64,000 nt of DNA from Rhodamnia argentea. Taxonomy: Eukaryota > Streptophyta > Magnoliopsida > Myrtales > Myrtaceae. Shown one piece after another: positions 12,461 through 22,079 of this stretch. Position 1 is the first letter of the stretch. Each line of letters opens with the position of its first letter. The notes beneath the pieces were generated by a model. That model saw only the letters and a list, made by a program, of their open reading frames with translations, was not told the origin of the DNA and ran no database searches. The stretch spans positions 10,401,001 to 10,465,000 of the forward strand of contig NC_063155.1 of NCBI RefSeq assembly GCF_020921035.1, in the 5' to 3' direction. The translations under genes and the position numbers were made by a program.

Positions 12461-13081
12461 TTACCCTTGTCCATCAGGATTGCCCTGGCCATAGGAGCCA
12501 TCATCAGCGGCCGCATTCTGCCACACGCTCTGCCACGCCTGAGAAGGCGGAGGTGGAGGCTGCTGCATATAAACCGCTCCCGGCGCGGTCGGCTGGCCCA
12601 TGGGGGGGTAGTAGTAGGGCACGCCACTGGCAGGGGGGCCCACCAAGGGGGCACCGAGGGCACCGCCCATGGCTTCCTCCTTGATCTCGTCGCGAGGCAC
12701 GATATCGACTAGGAAATCGAAGATATCGGTCCTGGTGATGGCGGCAGCAATGTCGTTCTTCTGGAGGGTCCGGCGCTTGTTCTCCTCGGCGTGGAGCCAG
12801 GAACGGATGGTGAGCTCGAGGATGAAGAGCTCGCAGGCCTTGGCGAAGAGGATGGGGGCCTCGGCGGAGATCATGCGGACGTCCTCGTCAGCCTTCATGA
12901 TCTTCTTGATGCGGGCCAGAGGGAGCAGGTGGTTCTTGAAGTCGTTCACCTGCTCGATCTCTTGACGCTGGTACGACCAGAACAACTGGAGCTGCTGCTG
13001 CTGCTGCTGCATCAGGTGGTTGAGCGGCGGCCCCGGCTGGGGCAGGTACGGCGGCTGCTGGGGTTGCTGGTTCGGGTCCAT
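12461..13081 (-). CDS. Nuclear transcription factor Y subunit C (NF-YC1/NF-YC4 type)
   Basis: Histone-fold subunit that pairs with NF-YB and then NF-YA to bind CCAAT boxes; plant members act in flowering, light and ABA responses. A single 206-aa exon. A Pro/Gln-rich N-terminus with a six-Gln run (residues 25-30) precedes the histone-fold domain at about 52-125 ([18 protein letters not shown], then [13 protein letters not shown], then [20 protein letters not shown]). The C-terminal tail is Pro/Gln/Gly-rich with [10 protein letters not shown] and SQAWQSVWQ, ending GQGNPDGQG, which matches the NF-YC1/4 subgroup as I remember it. The gene is complete, with no internal stop. On the sense strand a TTTGCAG|GTAATC at about 13,246 upstream of the ATG may be a 5' UTR donor; the matching acceptor is not clear. 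Confidence 0.95.
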   Translation of the reverse strand: MDPNQQPQQPPYLPQPGPPLNHLMQQQQQQLQLFWSYQRQEIEQVNDFKNHLLPLARIKKIMKADEDVRMISAEAPILFAKACELFILELTIRSWLHAEENKRRTLQKNDIAAAITRTDIFDFLVDIVPRDEIKEEAMGGALGAPLVGPPASGVPYYYPPMGQPTAPGAVYMQQPPPPPSQAWQSVWQNAAADDGSYGQGNPDGQG

Positions 13082-14130
13082 CCGATGATAAAGTCCTCGA
13101 CTTTTCCGCTAATCTCTTGATGGGTCCGAGGAAAGACTCGCAATGGTGGCTCCTTGACCGGAGAATGTGCGAGTTCAGGGAGAGGGAAGACGAGGGAAGG
13201 GTCGAAAATGGATGGATCGGAATTGGCGGGCGCAGATAGGATTACCTGCAAACGCAGCGGCGCATGGCTTTTTCGTTCTGGGTCTCGGCCAAGTTTTGAT
13301 TTTTATACAACCAGTTCAAAACAAGGAGACAAGAATCGATTCTGCTATTCACACTTCACACAACAACAAAAAAAAAAAGCGATAAAAGCATGATCATGGC
13401 GTTACGCGAAATGTGAATAAAGCCATGTTTTTTTTGGGTATATTTGTTCTATAGTCTTAGAGCACAATTTCCATTCTCTCCGTACGGCCAGCTTTTCCTT
13501 GTGCTTTTCATATGGTTCATTCATCAAGTGATGTGCTCTTCAAGCCATGTTAGGATCAACCATTCATCCATTAGTCCATTTTACTTTTCTAAATCTCACC
13601 TCTCAACTTTGCCAGTTGCCAGGCCCAAAAAAAAAAAAAAAAAGACTTTTGCCAGTTGATTGATCTTAAAGCATGAAATTACACAAATATCTTTCCAAAG
13701 TGCTCTTATCATTTCAGCTACACAAACATTATCCAAATATTCTATAACGTTTCAAACTAAATTAATGTTTTGAATTCGTTTTGAAATTCGAAACTTGAAA
13801 TGAGATTTTATCAGTCGTACGTTTTAATTTTAGTAGAACTCCAAAATCATTATCTCTCAAGCTAAAACATGAAATATGGGGCATCGATTTCTATGGCTAA
13901 CAACTCCAAAGCTTCATGAAATTGTGATTAGAGTCTCAACAAAAACACTGAATTTTCGTCGGCCATGACGTACTTGCCAATGCGTACATTGAGTGCACAA
14001 GGCAAGGACTCAATCCTTAGAGGGCTAAGAAAAGAACAAATACTTATGAAAGTAATGAAATCCACCATTTAATCACTTGACAATGTAATCCAATCATGCT
14101 TATAATGAATATCTTATACATCTGATAGAA
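13082..14130. other. NF-YC upstream region and start of duplicated J-protein 3' flank
   Basis: Bases 13,082-13,400 are the NF-YC leader and promoter. An A-run sits at 13,624-13,642. From about 13,870 the sequence resembles 21,590-21,780, which lies downstream of another J-protein copy, so the left limit of the tandem duplication is near 13.87 kb. No gene is seen. Confidence 0.5.
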
Positions 14131-14499
14131 AAATGAGGGGAATAGGACACATTCGCCAGAAAAGCCACTACTGAGCTAAACCTAGTGAAGAAAATCAGAT
14201 TGTCTGCAAAGTTACCTATAATGCTGAGATTAGTCCTTTGAAGATCTCTGACCTTGACCTAAATTAAGAAGCTTTATCCATCCTTAATTACCAACCGAAT
14301 CCACAGATTTATTACTAACTACGGATATCAGATGGCCGTACGAACAACTGCTGGAAAGAAGACTTACTTGGTCCGAATGGTGCTTAGTGCTTTCCTTCTT
14401 CTCCTTCTCCATCTCCTCAATTCAATAACTACATGTCGATCTATCCAATCTAACCGGCTGCAACGGTCCAAAAGCATTGCAACAGGATGACTAAATTCA
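14131..14499 (-). repeat. Duplicated 3' flank of the J-protein gene, copy 1
   Basis: The stretch is homologous to 21,820-22,080 and 31,500-31,960, which lie immediately downstream of the other two J-protein copies. Shared landmarks are AGCTAA(A/T)CCTAGT, a CAAAGTT...CT(A)TAA block and ACCAACCGAAT.C..CAGAT, each at similar spacing. Because flanking non-coding DNA is shared, the copies arose by DNA duplication rather than retroposition. Confidence 0.7.
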
Positions 14500-16478
14500 T
14501 CACTGCTTTCCAAGCCTGCTTCTGTACAACAGCTACGCTTTCATCCCCTTCATCACGACATTTGCCTCGTTGTCCATCTTGGCATCCATTTCTTTTCCAT
14601 CAATTCTTGTGCCAATTTCTACTAGTTCTTTTTCCTTCGGCTTCCAGTATCAGCAAACAAGTAATCCTTGATTGTATCAACAGTGCTCTCCATATTTCTC
14701 TCCTTCCTGAACTTGTGTTACCGCTTGAAGAAGCTCCAAAGGTGTATGGATGCGGGATCAAGCTCCCAGCAGAGCATTCGCACCATCTTGACCTGTAAGC
14801 AAGTGGGCTGGGACCTGACGAGAGAACCGAAGCGGTTCTTCTCTTGATCGCATATAATTTACTTGGGTCCGAATGCTTTTGAAACACAGTCTTCAAGCCA
14901 CACACTTTGATGAGTGGAGCAACGGCTACACCATTGTCCTCGCTGCATTCAATCACTTCAACCATACCGTTCCAATTAGAGGACCAGTTCCCATACAGAG
15001 CCCAAACATCTCCCTTCTAGGGATAAATCAGAATTACAGCCCTTGCGCCTTTGGTCGACTCATCATGTGAGAGAAAGCATTGAGGGAGTCATAGACAACA
15101 GATTTCCCGATCCGTAGATATCCACGGGTCTTGGCAAAGCCAGATCCAACCCAACGCATGGGGCCGAGTTCTTGGTTTCTTTTGGAACTAAGCCAACTGA
15201 TGCACACATGGAATGCTTTCAACGATGTGACATCTTGGACCAGAGCATAGTAAAGGGCATCCCATCATCATCGTAAGCAGCTCAGACTTCATTATCAGCA
15301 AATGAAACCTCTGTCCGATTGTTGTCAAATTCGTGAAAATCTAGTACCGCAACGAGCCTTTGCTTGGGGACAAAGTTCTCTGCTTCAGATTCAACATTAG
15401 ACATGACATGGCATTCAGCATGGGGACAAACCTCGGTCCGATTGTTGTCAAAATCATGAAAATCTGGTTCTGCAACAAGCATTTGCTTGGGGACAAGGTT
15501 CTCTGCTTCAGATTCAACATTAGACATGGCATGCGAAGTACTTTTTTATTGGAACTCTATCTTTACCTTCCATAGGCTTCCTATGTGGAACCGCAGCCGT
15601 CTTTTCTCACTACTCAACTCATTAAGCTTCTTAAAAATTTCCTTCTTTGCTGTACGAATCAACATCTTTCGTCTTTCTGCCGGACAGATCCCTCAGATTG
15701 TTAAACTGATTAATGATGCCAAAATTAACCTTTCTCCTATCCTCTAGTCAGCCCTTTGAGATCCAGGATTTCCTGCGCTAACTCCTCTACTATGTGCAAA
15801 TGCCGCTTGGCCAGCATCCTTTCTGAATCTCTTATTCATGACTCCATCAACGCACCTTTTTTTTAGTCCCTACAGTTTCTAGGGTATTGACATAAGAAGA
15901 CATGCCCGCCGAATCACTACGAGCTTTCTTAAACATATGAATCATCTCCTAGCGCTCCTCTCTGACTGCAGCTGCTGCCCATTATAGGCACAAACATGCC
16001 TGAGAGAGGAGAATTTGATGCATGTGCGGGGGCACTATTATCGCTCGCAAATTTGGTTAATGTGCCATATGAAGAGTGAGCTTTTGCGACAACTGAATAC
16101 CAGAGAAGCTTACGAACCTGCATTGGTGGCACAAGTCTGCCCACCGACTGAGTGTTCACATTGTACACATTGCTTCTCATTCTATCAGGATATTGTTGTG
16201 CTCCAGAGAAAGCAATCGAATTAGATGAACTATTGCCATCTATTGGTGGAGGTCGAATCTCAATTAAAAAAAAAAAAAAAGGTTTACGACAGCTAGGGTT
16301 GTGGCGAGGAATTGCTTGTTTACGTAGCAGATTTTTTTTTTTTTCCGTCAGAACGTAGCAGATTAAGTATTCAAACTTTATTTAGCAAGTACTACACCGT
16401 GTCCAAAATGATGTCTTGATAGGAAGAGGAGGGGCCGCAGCACAATTGACATCAGCTAAAACTCTCTGGATCACTAAG
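14500..16478 (-). pseudogene. Broken DnaJ/DUF3444 protein gene, copy 1
   Basis: Derived from the gene whose intact copy is at 31,964-34,417. Fragments in several frames match that protein from its zinc-binding region (WTQC near 16,400) through the DUF3444 domain (GSGFAKTRGYLRIGKSVV around 15,110) to the C-terminal tail near 14,510. The J domain and N-terminus are absent: similarity stops at about 16,478, where unrelated repetitive DNA begins. Multiple frame changes break the body, and a 123-bp internal tandem duplication is present (about 15,290-15,535). It cannot encode a co-chaperone; clearly a pseudogene. Confidence 0.88.
15290..15535 (-). repeat. 123-bp tandem duplication inside J-protein pseudogene 1
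   Basis: Two adjacent copies of a 41-codon unit, each beginning MSNVESEAEN and running through DFH(D/E)FDNNRTEV, are joined in frame. TGCTTGGGGACAA recurs at 15,361 and 15,484, giving the 123-bp period. The two other J-protein copies in the window carry the unit once. Confidence 0.85.
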
Positions 16479-17139
16479 GTGACGTCCCAGAACGTCACGG
16501 CAACACGCCCTTTCTAATTTTAGCTTTTTTATTTTTATTAATAGCATGCGGAAGCACAACATAATTATCACAATATCCCTTACAAGAAATCGCATGAATT
16601 TAATTAATATACATATGCTTCTTTATATTTGCACCACTAGTTAGCGTGTTTATACAATATTCAGACAAATACAACATATCACAAAAGTTATGGGAAGAAG
16701 GTCGGGCAAACTAGCACCACTCCATCCATACTAAACCAAAAGTGAACCTAAACATTAACCGAGCCACCAGCCAACTCAAGGGTTGATGGCCTTCGACATC
16801 ATCTCGTTCCCTCCATCGTCATGTCCGAGGGAACCATCCTACGCCCTTGAAAAAAAGAGTGAGCTGAAGCCAGATAAATGAAATTTCAAAGTCTTAAGGT
16901 AGGAAATTATCTTCCCACTCAACCTGGTGCAGACAAACAACGTCAGTTTAAGCGATACAAAATAACCATGCAGGCAAATACATACACAACTAATCTGTCT
17001 TTACTATCATGATATGCCTATGAAAACCTTTAACAACATTGAATATTATCATTCACTCAAATGCAAGCGGATAGCTTAACATATTATTTTGTATGATTAT
17101 CATCACTTGGTCATATATGAATATGTGCATTTACACATG

Positions 17140-17345
17140 TATAGACATGCACTACATTGGTTATTGGCATATCCTTTCATCCTGACTCCCGGGACATCCC
17201 AACTTCAGGGCATCCCGATACATGGGACATCTCCACTCCGAAACATCTCGAAACACTCCTCAAGGCATCTTGATAAACAAAACATCTTAACTCTGGGCCA
17301 TCCCGACACACGGGGCATCTCGACTCTCAATGTAAGGATCCGGCC
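17140..17345. repeat. Minisatellite-like GGCATC.CGAC repeat, tract 1
   Basis: About a dozen imperfect 15-20 bp units with the cores GGCATCCCGA and GGGCATCTCGACTC, interspersed with ACATGGGAC. The tract is preceded by ATAGACATGCAC..ATT, a lead-in shared with the second tract at 18.5 kb. It probably belongs to the inserted element. Confidence 0.65.
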
Positions 17346-17971
17346 CCTTGATCCTCCTGCTCTAATACAAACTTGCAAGGGACCGTCCTTAATTCCTGCT
17401 CTTCTCAAGGGCCTAACTCATCTGCCAGGTTCAACATGCAGACCTGTTCCCCCAATCGTCCAAGAACACCCTCAATCCGACTACAACTCAGCTCAAATCA
17501 CCTCATCTCATTCAAACCAGCAGTGATATGTAAATTAGCAGTAAGGGTTAGTAAACTACTTGTATGAAGAAACAGGAGCTAAATCGCCGAAGAAACGAAC
17601 ACGAACCATCCATTCCTCCTCCTTGGCTGCGCGGGTCACTACGAGCAAGAGGGAGAGGGCGAGCAACGGGATGAGCAGAGGGCTGAGCATGAGGTCTTGA
17701 AGTCTCGACAAGCCGCCTTCGACGAGCTGATGGCGCCATGGGTGTTGGGCAAGGGCGAGAAAGAGATGGGCAGTCGGGTGGTGTATCACCGAGAGAGAGA
17801 AGAGGAGAGTAGGGAGCGAGTCTTCTTGTGGGATCTCAAGAAAATGAGAGGAGAAAGAAAGAGGGTGCCCTTAAATAGAGGGCCAAGGCGGTGGGGGTCT
17901 AGGGCGGTGTGGTTCTATTGCAAACCAACTCTCGTGCAAATTACTCGTTTGAATCTTAAGCCGGTTTTTGA

Positions 17972-18340
17972 TGTTGGGGCATGGTTCATAGTCCCTTATG
18001 ACAGGAAAGAACGTGTGTCCCGCTTCGGATCTCAAGGGGCGAGAAAGTGGGGGAGGGTCCTAAAGGGCCAAAGCCCTCTGGACACCAAAGGGCCTTTACG
18101 ATTTAAATATGTAATTTGTCATTAGTAGTTTAAGCTTGGATTTATGAATAGTTACTGCTATATATACTCTTTTTCGTTTGTAATTGAGTAATGTAACGAG
18201 AGGTGTGAGTGCAAATTATAGTGAAATCGTCTGTTGGATGTAGCCATAATTTAAGGGTGAATTGAGATACAATCTCGTGTCTCGATTTCTCTCTCTCTCG
18301 CTATATTTTATTTCGTTGTGATTGTGCGCCAATCCTAACA
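17972..18340. mobile_element. Solo LTR, probably Ty1/Copia type (fossil)
   Basis: A 369-bp segment beginning TGTTGG and ending CCTAACA (short inverted ends, TG..CA) is flanked by a perfect 5-bp target-site duplication, TTTGA (17,967-17,971 and 18,341-18,345). A TATATATA box lies about two-thirds in. The 3' part (GGATGTAGCC..., CTCGTGTCTCGATTTCTCTCTC) has the look of Copia LTR ends. No internal coding region is attached, consistent with a solo LTR left by recombination. The intact target-site duplication suggests moderate age. Confidence 0.75.
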
Positions 18341-18470
18341 TTTGATAAATAACGGTCCAAACATCGCATGCCAAACCACAGCATTTAATTCAATTACTCT
18401 TCCACGTCAACTTATTAACCCCCAAATCACCCCTTTGCTCGTTAATCTAATTAGGTAGAAATTAGCCCAT

Positions 18471-18770
18471 CACACTCAAGGCATCCCGAAACACTCCTCG
18501 AGGCATCTCGACATGCATATAGACATGCACCATATTCATTATTAGCATATCGTTTCATCCCGACTCCCGGAGCATCCGGACTCCAGGGCATCCTAACACA
18601 TGGGGCACTCCACTCCAAGGCATCCTGAAGCACTCCACGAGCATCTCGACAAATGAGGCATATCAACTCCGGGTCATCCTGGCACATGGGGCATCTAGAC
18701 TCTCGAGACATCCTGAAACATTCCTTGAGGTATCCCGAGACATGGGGCATCCCAACTCGGAGGCATCATC
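18471..18770. repeat. Minisatellite-like GGCATC.CGAC repeat, tract 2
   Basis: The same unit type and lead-in as tract 1 (ATAGACATGCACCATATT then CATCCCGACTCCCGG), with about 15 imperfect units of 15-20 bp. Its presence on both sides of the solo LTR suggests one repetitive element split or duplicated around later insertions. Confidence 0.65.
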
Positions 18771-19430
18771 GCCACTAATATCGACCAAGGAACTTACTTT
18801 TCATAATAATTTTCACATTTAGTCTCATAACAACCATGCATATGATACATAATAATAAGATGGTAACCCTTGCATCCACATCGAAATCAACATTCATTTC
18901 AAGAATCGACATCCAATCACAATATCTTGCCATCCAAACATTACGGAAATACAGTCGTTATGTCTTTTTCATGCATCACTTTTATAAGTATAACAACACA
19001 CTTCTCTTCATTTCTCATACAAGCAACGATACACTCTAATAGAATCGGTAACGTGATCATTGATAATTAAAATAATTGATAATGTGAACATTGACAACAT
19101 GATCATCGACAACTCAAATAATAGACAACTCGATTAATTGACAATACTTAACTAATAAAATAATAATTGAGTCAAATTACAAAAGTATCAATTTCAACTT
19201 TAGTTTCACCCTTACCATTTTCTTTTATGCTATTGAATCGCATGGATATGAATTAATGACAAACTCGGCATGTAAAGAATCATCGGTTCAAGTCAAACGA
19301 ACACTTTATATCAACACACAATCATCGAAACTTTCGCGCACTTAACATCAAAATACAAAACAAAATTAACAACCATCAAATAACTAAGTCAATAGCACTA
19401 AGTAGATCAACCTAATTTAGTCCTGAATTT

Positions 19431-20492
19431 TGACCGCTCTTGGACTTTGGAGGCAACACAAGATTATTTCTCTCTTTGTGTGTCAATTCTGGGATTACTT
19501 TGATTCGCCAACCAGCTGTAATGTCCGATAGAAAACTGTTAGCTCTGAGACTCTCAAGTGTGTTGTTTGTACAGAGTCTTCAGAAAGGCAAAGAAAATTT
19601 ATGATGAATGGATACGAATCACTAACATGCCTTTTCACTTTATTTAAGTATATTTGTTTTAGAATTAATCCGAAGCTCTTTTGTTCACAGGTTAAGACCC
19701 TACCTTTGGTTATCTGTTAACTATGGTTAATATTGTCAAATTGGGCAGATTAGTTGGTACAGATTTTTTTGGCAGGCAGCCTTTAACGTCTTGCTAAAGA
19801 CAGGAAAGACCTCTTTAATGATCTTTTCCGTATTGTTTACCCTATATTTTCATAGTCAAGAAGGTCCAATTACAAAAGATTAGAGTTAGGTTTTTCTGCA
19901 AGGGTTCAACCATCTTTTGGTCGACCAAATATAAATGACACAAGATATTATTTGCATGTATGGCATACTAAATATTACTGACAGCGCAATTTTCAATTTT
20001 CCTATCTTATCCTGTAACTTTTTTTTTTTTTTTTGTTTCTAGTGAAAAAAGTAAAAAAAGGTAAACTCGGTAAGTTTCTTCAGCCCCTGGATTGAGATTG
20101 CATTAGCAATTTCGGGATTTTCGTGAAATGGGAAGTTCATTAAATGCAGAGCTATTGCTTTCCCATCTTTATGAGAACCTCTCTTTGATACACCTGCTTT
20201 TTTAAAGCCAAACTATGGATTGGTTTTGCAAATACAATGTGGTTTATCATCACATGGATCTACACTTACATACAAACCCATGGAAAAATGCACATCCATC
20301 CATCGCAAAAAGATTTGCTTTTGGACTCAAAACTATGGATTGGTTTTGCAAATACAATGTGGTTCACTTGTTTTTCTTAATTTATTTATTCTTTTACTTA
20401 CTTAGAAATTTTTCTTAGGCTTGACTAGTAACCCTTTTCATTCACTAATCTTTTTGGAGATTACCAATCTAAATTAGTGTGACTCATCACCA
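19431..20492. repeat. Duplicated 5'-flank segment of the J-protein module, copy 1
   Basis: The stretch is homologous to about 26,900-27,660, and in part to 25,180-25,600. Shared landmarks are TGTC..A(T/A)TTGG..AGATTA.TTGGTACAGA, CTCTTTAATGATCTT.TCCGT, TTTACCCTA and CAAGAAGGTCCAAT. Near its right end a 34-bp segment (AACTATGGATTGGTTTTGCA...) occurs twice, at 20,211 and 20,331. No gene is present. Confidence 0.7.
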
Positions 20493-20500
20493 ACTCTTAG

Positions 20501-21306
20501 AAGGGGTGAGCATGGTTCAGATTGATCCGTTTCCCTCAAGAACCGTGGACCGGATCAGTGGTACCGATTCTAAATTTTAGGAATTGTGGATCAAACCGGA
20601 CAAGACCATCGGTCTAGTCCCATTCCTGGACGGTCCACTGAAACTTGTAAAATGAAAACAAACATAAGAAACCAGAGTTTGACAGGGCAGTGTGAACTGT
20701 CAAAAGGACACCACGTACACCAAGGTGTTTGTGGGAGGACTGGCTTGGGAGACTCAGAAGGGCAAAGCTATAATTATAGAGATCTGGTTTCGGGGACAAT
20801 AAGAATTGCTGCAGCGTAAACGTACAAGAAATTTCAGGAATTTAAACACTGAAAGCACTCTAGGAGTTGCATCTTTTAAACGCCAACATGGCCACAATCG
20901 CAGGCAAGCAATATACAAGGGAATTTCAATCTCATGTATGAGCTACTGCAGTTTATGTTACAAAAATTACAAAAGCAAACAGACTAAACAGTCATGAACT
21001 CAGCAGGATTGAATCTTTCGAGTAAACCGAAGGAGTATTCAGGTCCTCCAGGAAAATTTACTTAATTTAAGCTTTTAAATCAACACAAGCATCTTCGGCC
21101 CCAAAAGAGTTAAGAAAGGAACCGTGATATGAAGAATAGATCAAAACAAAGGAGAAAAATCTGTCGGTCCAGTTCCCCCTTAGGGAAACGGACCGCCCGG
21201 ACACTAATTACACCTTGAGGAACCGGGGACCGGATCGGTGACCTCAAGAACCGGACCAAACCCGTTTGCCCGATTCGGTTCGTGCAGTCCATCTTGCTTA
21301 CCCCTA
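20501..21306. mobile_element. Non-autonomous hAT-type DNA transposon, 806 bp, with 8-bp TSD
   Basis: The left end AAGGGGTGAGCA and the right end TGCTTACCCCTA (reverse complement TAGGGGTAAGCA) match at 10 of 12 positions. The flanks carry a perfect 8-bp duplication, ACTCTTAG (20,493-20,500 and 21,307-21,314), the hallmark of hAT elements, and the TIR sequence suits that superfamily. Subterminal regions are rich in repeated CCGGATC / GATCCGG and CTCAAGAACCG motifs on both strands, typical transposase-binding architecture. There is no transposase frame, so it depends on an autonomous relative. It lies between the duplicated flank and the second J-protein copy. Confidence 0.88.
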
Positions 21307-21579
21307 ACTCTTAGCCAATCAAATGACCACATACCAACTAGGTTACCAACACCCATTGGGATTTATTGCCGATTTGTTTTTTAAATTGCTTACTTTTCTT
21401 ATTTGCATTTCTTAACATCACCAAACAACAAATCACTAGTTGGGGATAAGTTTCATCTTCCGGCAATCAGAGGCGAGTCTCAGCCAATTTACTTTTTGGG
21501 GTGCACAAGGAAAAGAGTTTTATATGCGGACCCACACTGCACTTTTATTCGTGCTGCTAGTCATATAGAGGCTACTCCG

Positions 21580-22079
21580 CATAAAAAATGAAATACAAGC
21601 CGTATCAATTTCTATCGCCAAGAGCTCCAAAACTTCATAAAATTATGAGTAGTCTTAGCAGAAACACTGAACTTTCATCAGCCATCCCATACATACCAAT
21701 GCAAACATTAAAAGCACAAGCCAATGACACGATTTCTAGAGGGCTAAGAAAAGAACGAACATTCATCCTCATAATGGAGATCTCATACATTATATACATA
21801 TATGTATATATAAAAGTTTCAGCCAGATCATACAGATTTTGCCGACTTTGTAATCCATGTATTGCTGAGACAGCTTTAATGAGGAGAATCAGGCATCTTT
21901 GCCTGAAAAGAAACTGTTGAGCTAATCCTAGTAAGCAAAATCAGTTTTCCCCAAAGTTGACTAAAATGTTGAGATTACTCTTCTGGACAGAATCTGTATC
22001 CACCCATTATTACCTGCCGAATCTGCAGATTAACTACTAACAATGGATATCGAGTGGCTATTTTAACAACCGCAGAAAA
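21580..22079 (-). repeat. Duplicated 3' flank of the J-protein gene, copy 2
   Basis: Matches 13,870-14,499 and, in its later part, 31,500-31,960. Landmarks include CTTCATAAAATT.TGA..AG, GAGGGCTAAGAAAAGAAC, CAGATCATACAGATTT and GAGCTAATCCTAGTA. A TATATA-rich tract lies at 21,791-21,812. Confidence 0.7.

Larger units (their letters stand above)
16479..19430. mobile_element. Inserted repetitive segment (about 2.95 kb) within duplicated unit 1
   Basis: J-protein homology stops at about 16,478 and flank homology (to about 25.18 kb) resumes at about 19,430, so this block interrupts or replaces ancestral sequence. It begins GGTGACGTCCCAGAACGTCA, and a CATGCGGAAGC motif occurs at about 16,547. The same motif follows a similar CCCGAACC...CACGCC boundary near 63.5 kb. 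The block contains two minisatellite-like tracts and a solo LTR, listed separately. No open frame resembles a transposase or polyprotein; the family of the whole block is unknown. Confidence 0.5.

Noticed and set aside
12669-13120. Plus-strand open frames opposite NF-YC
   Set aside because: Antisense shadows of the conserved histone-fold exon.
17548-17789. Minus-strand small frame with a leucine-rich, signal-like stretch
   Set aside because: Looks like a secreted small protein at first, but lies inside repetitive insert DNA, has no homolog I recognise and has a second equally open frame overlapping it.
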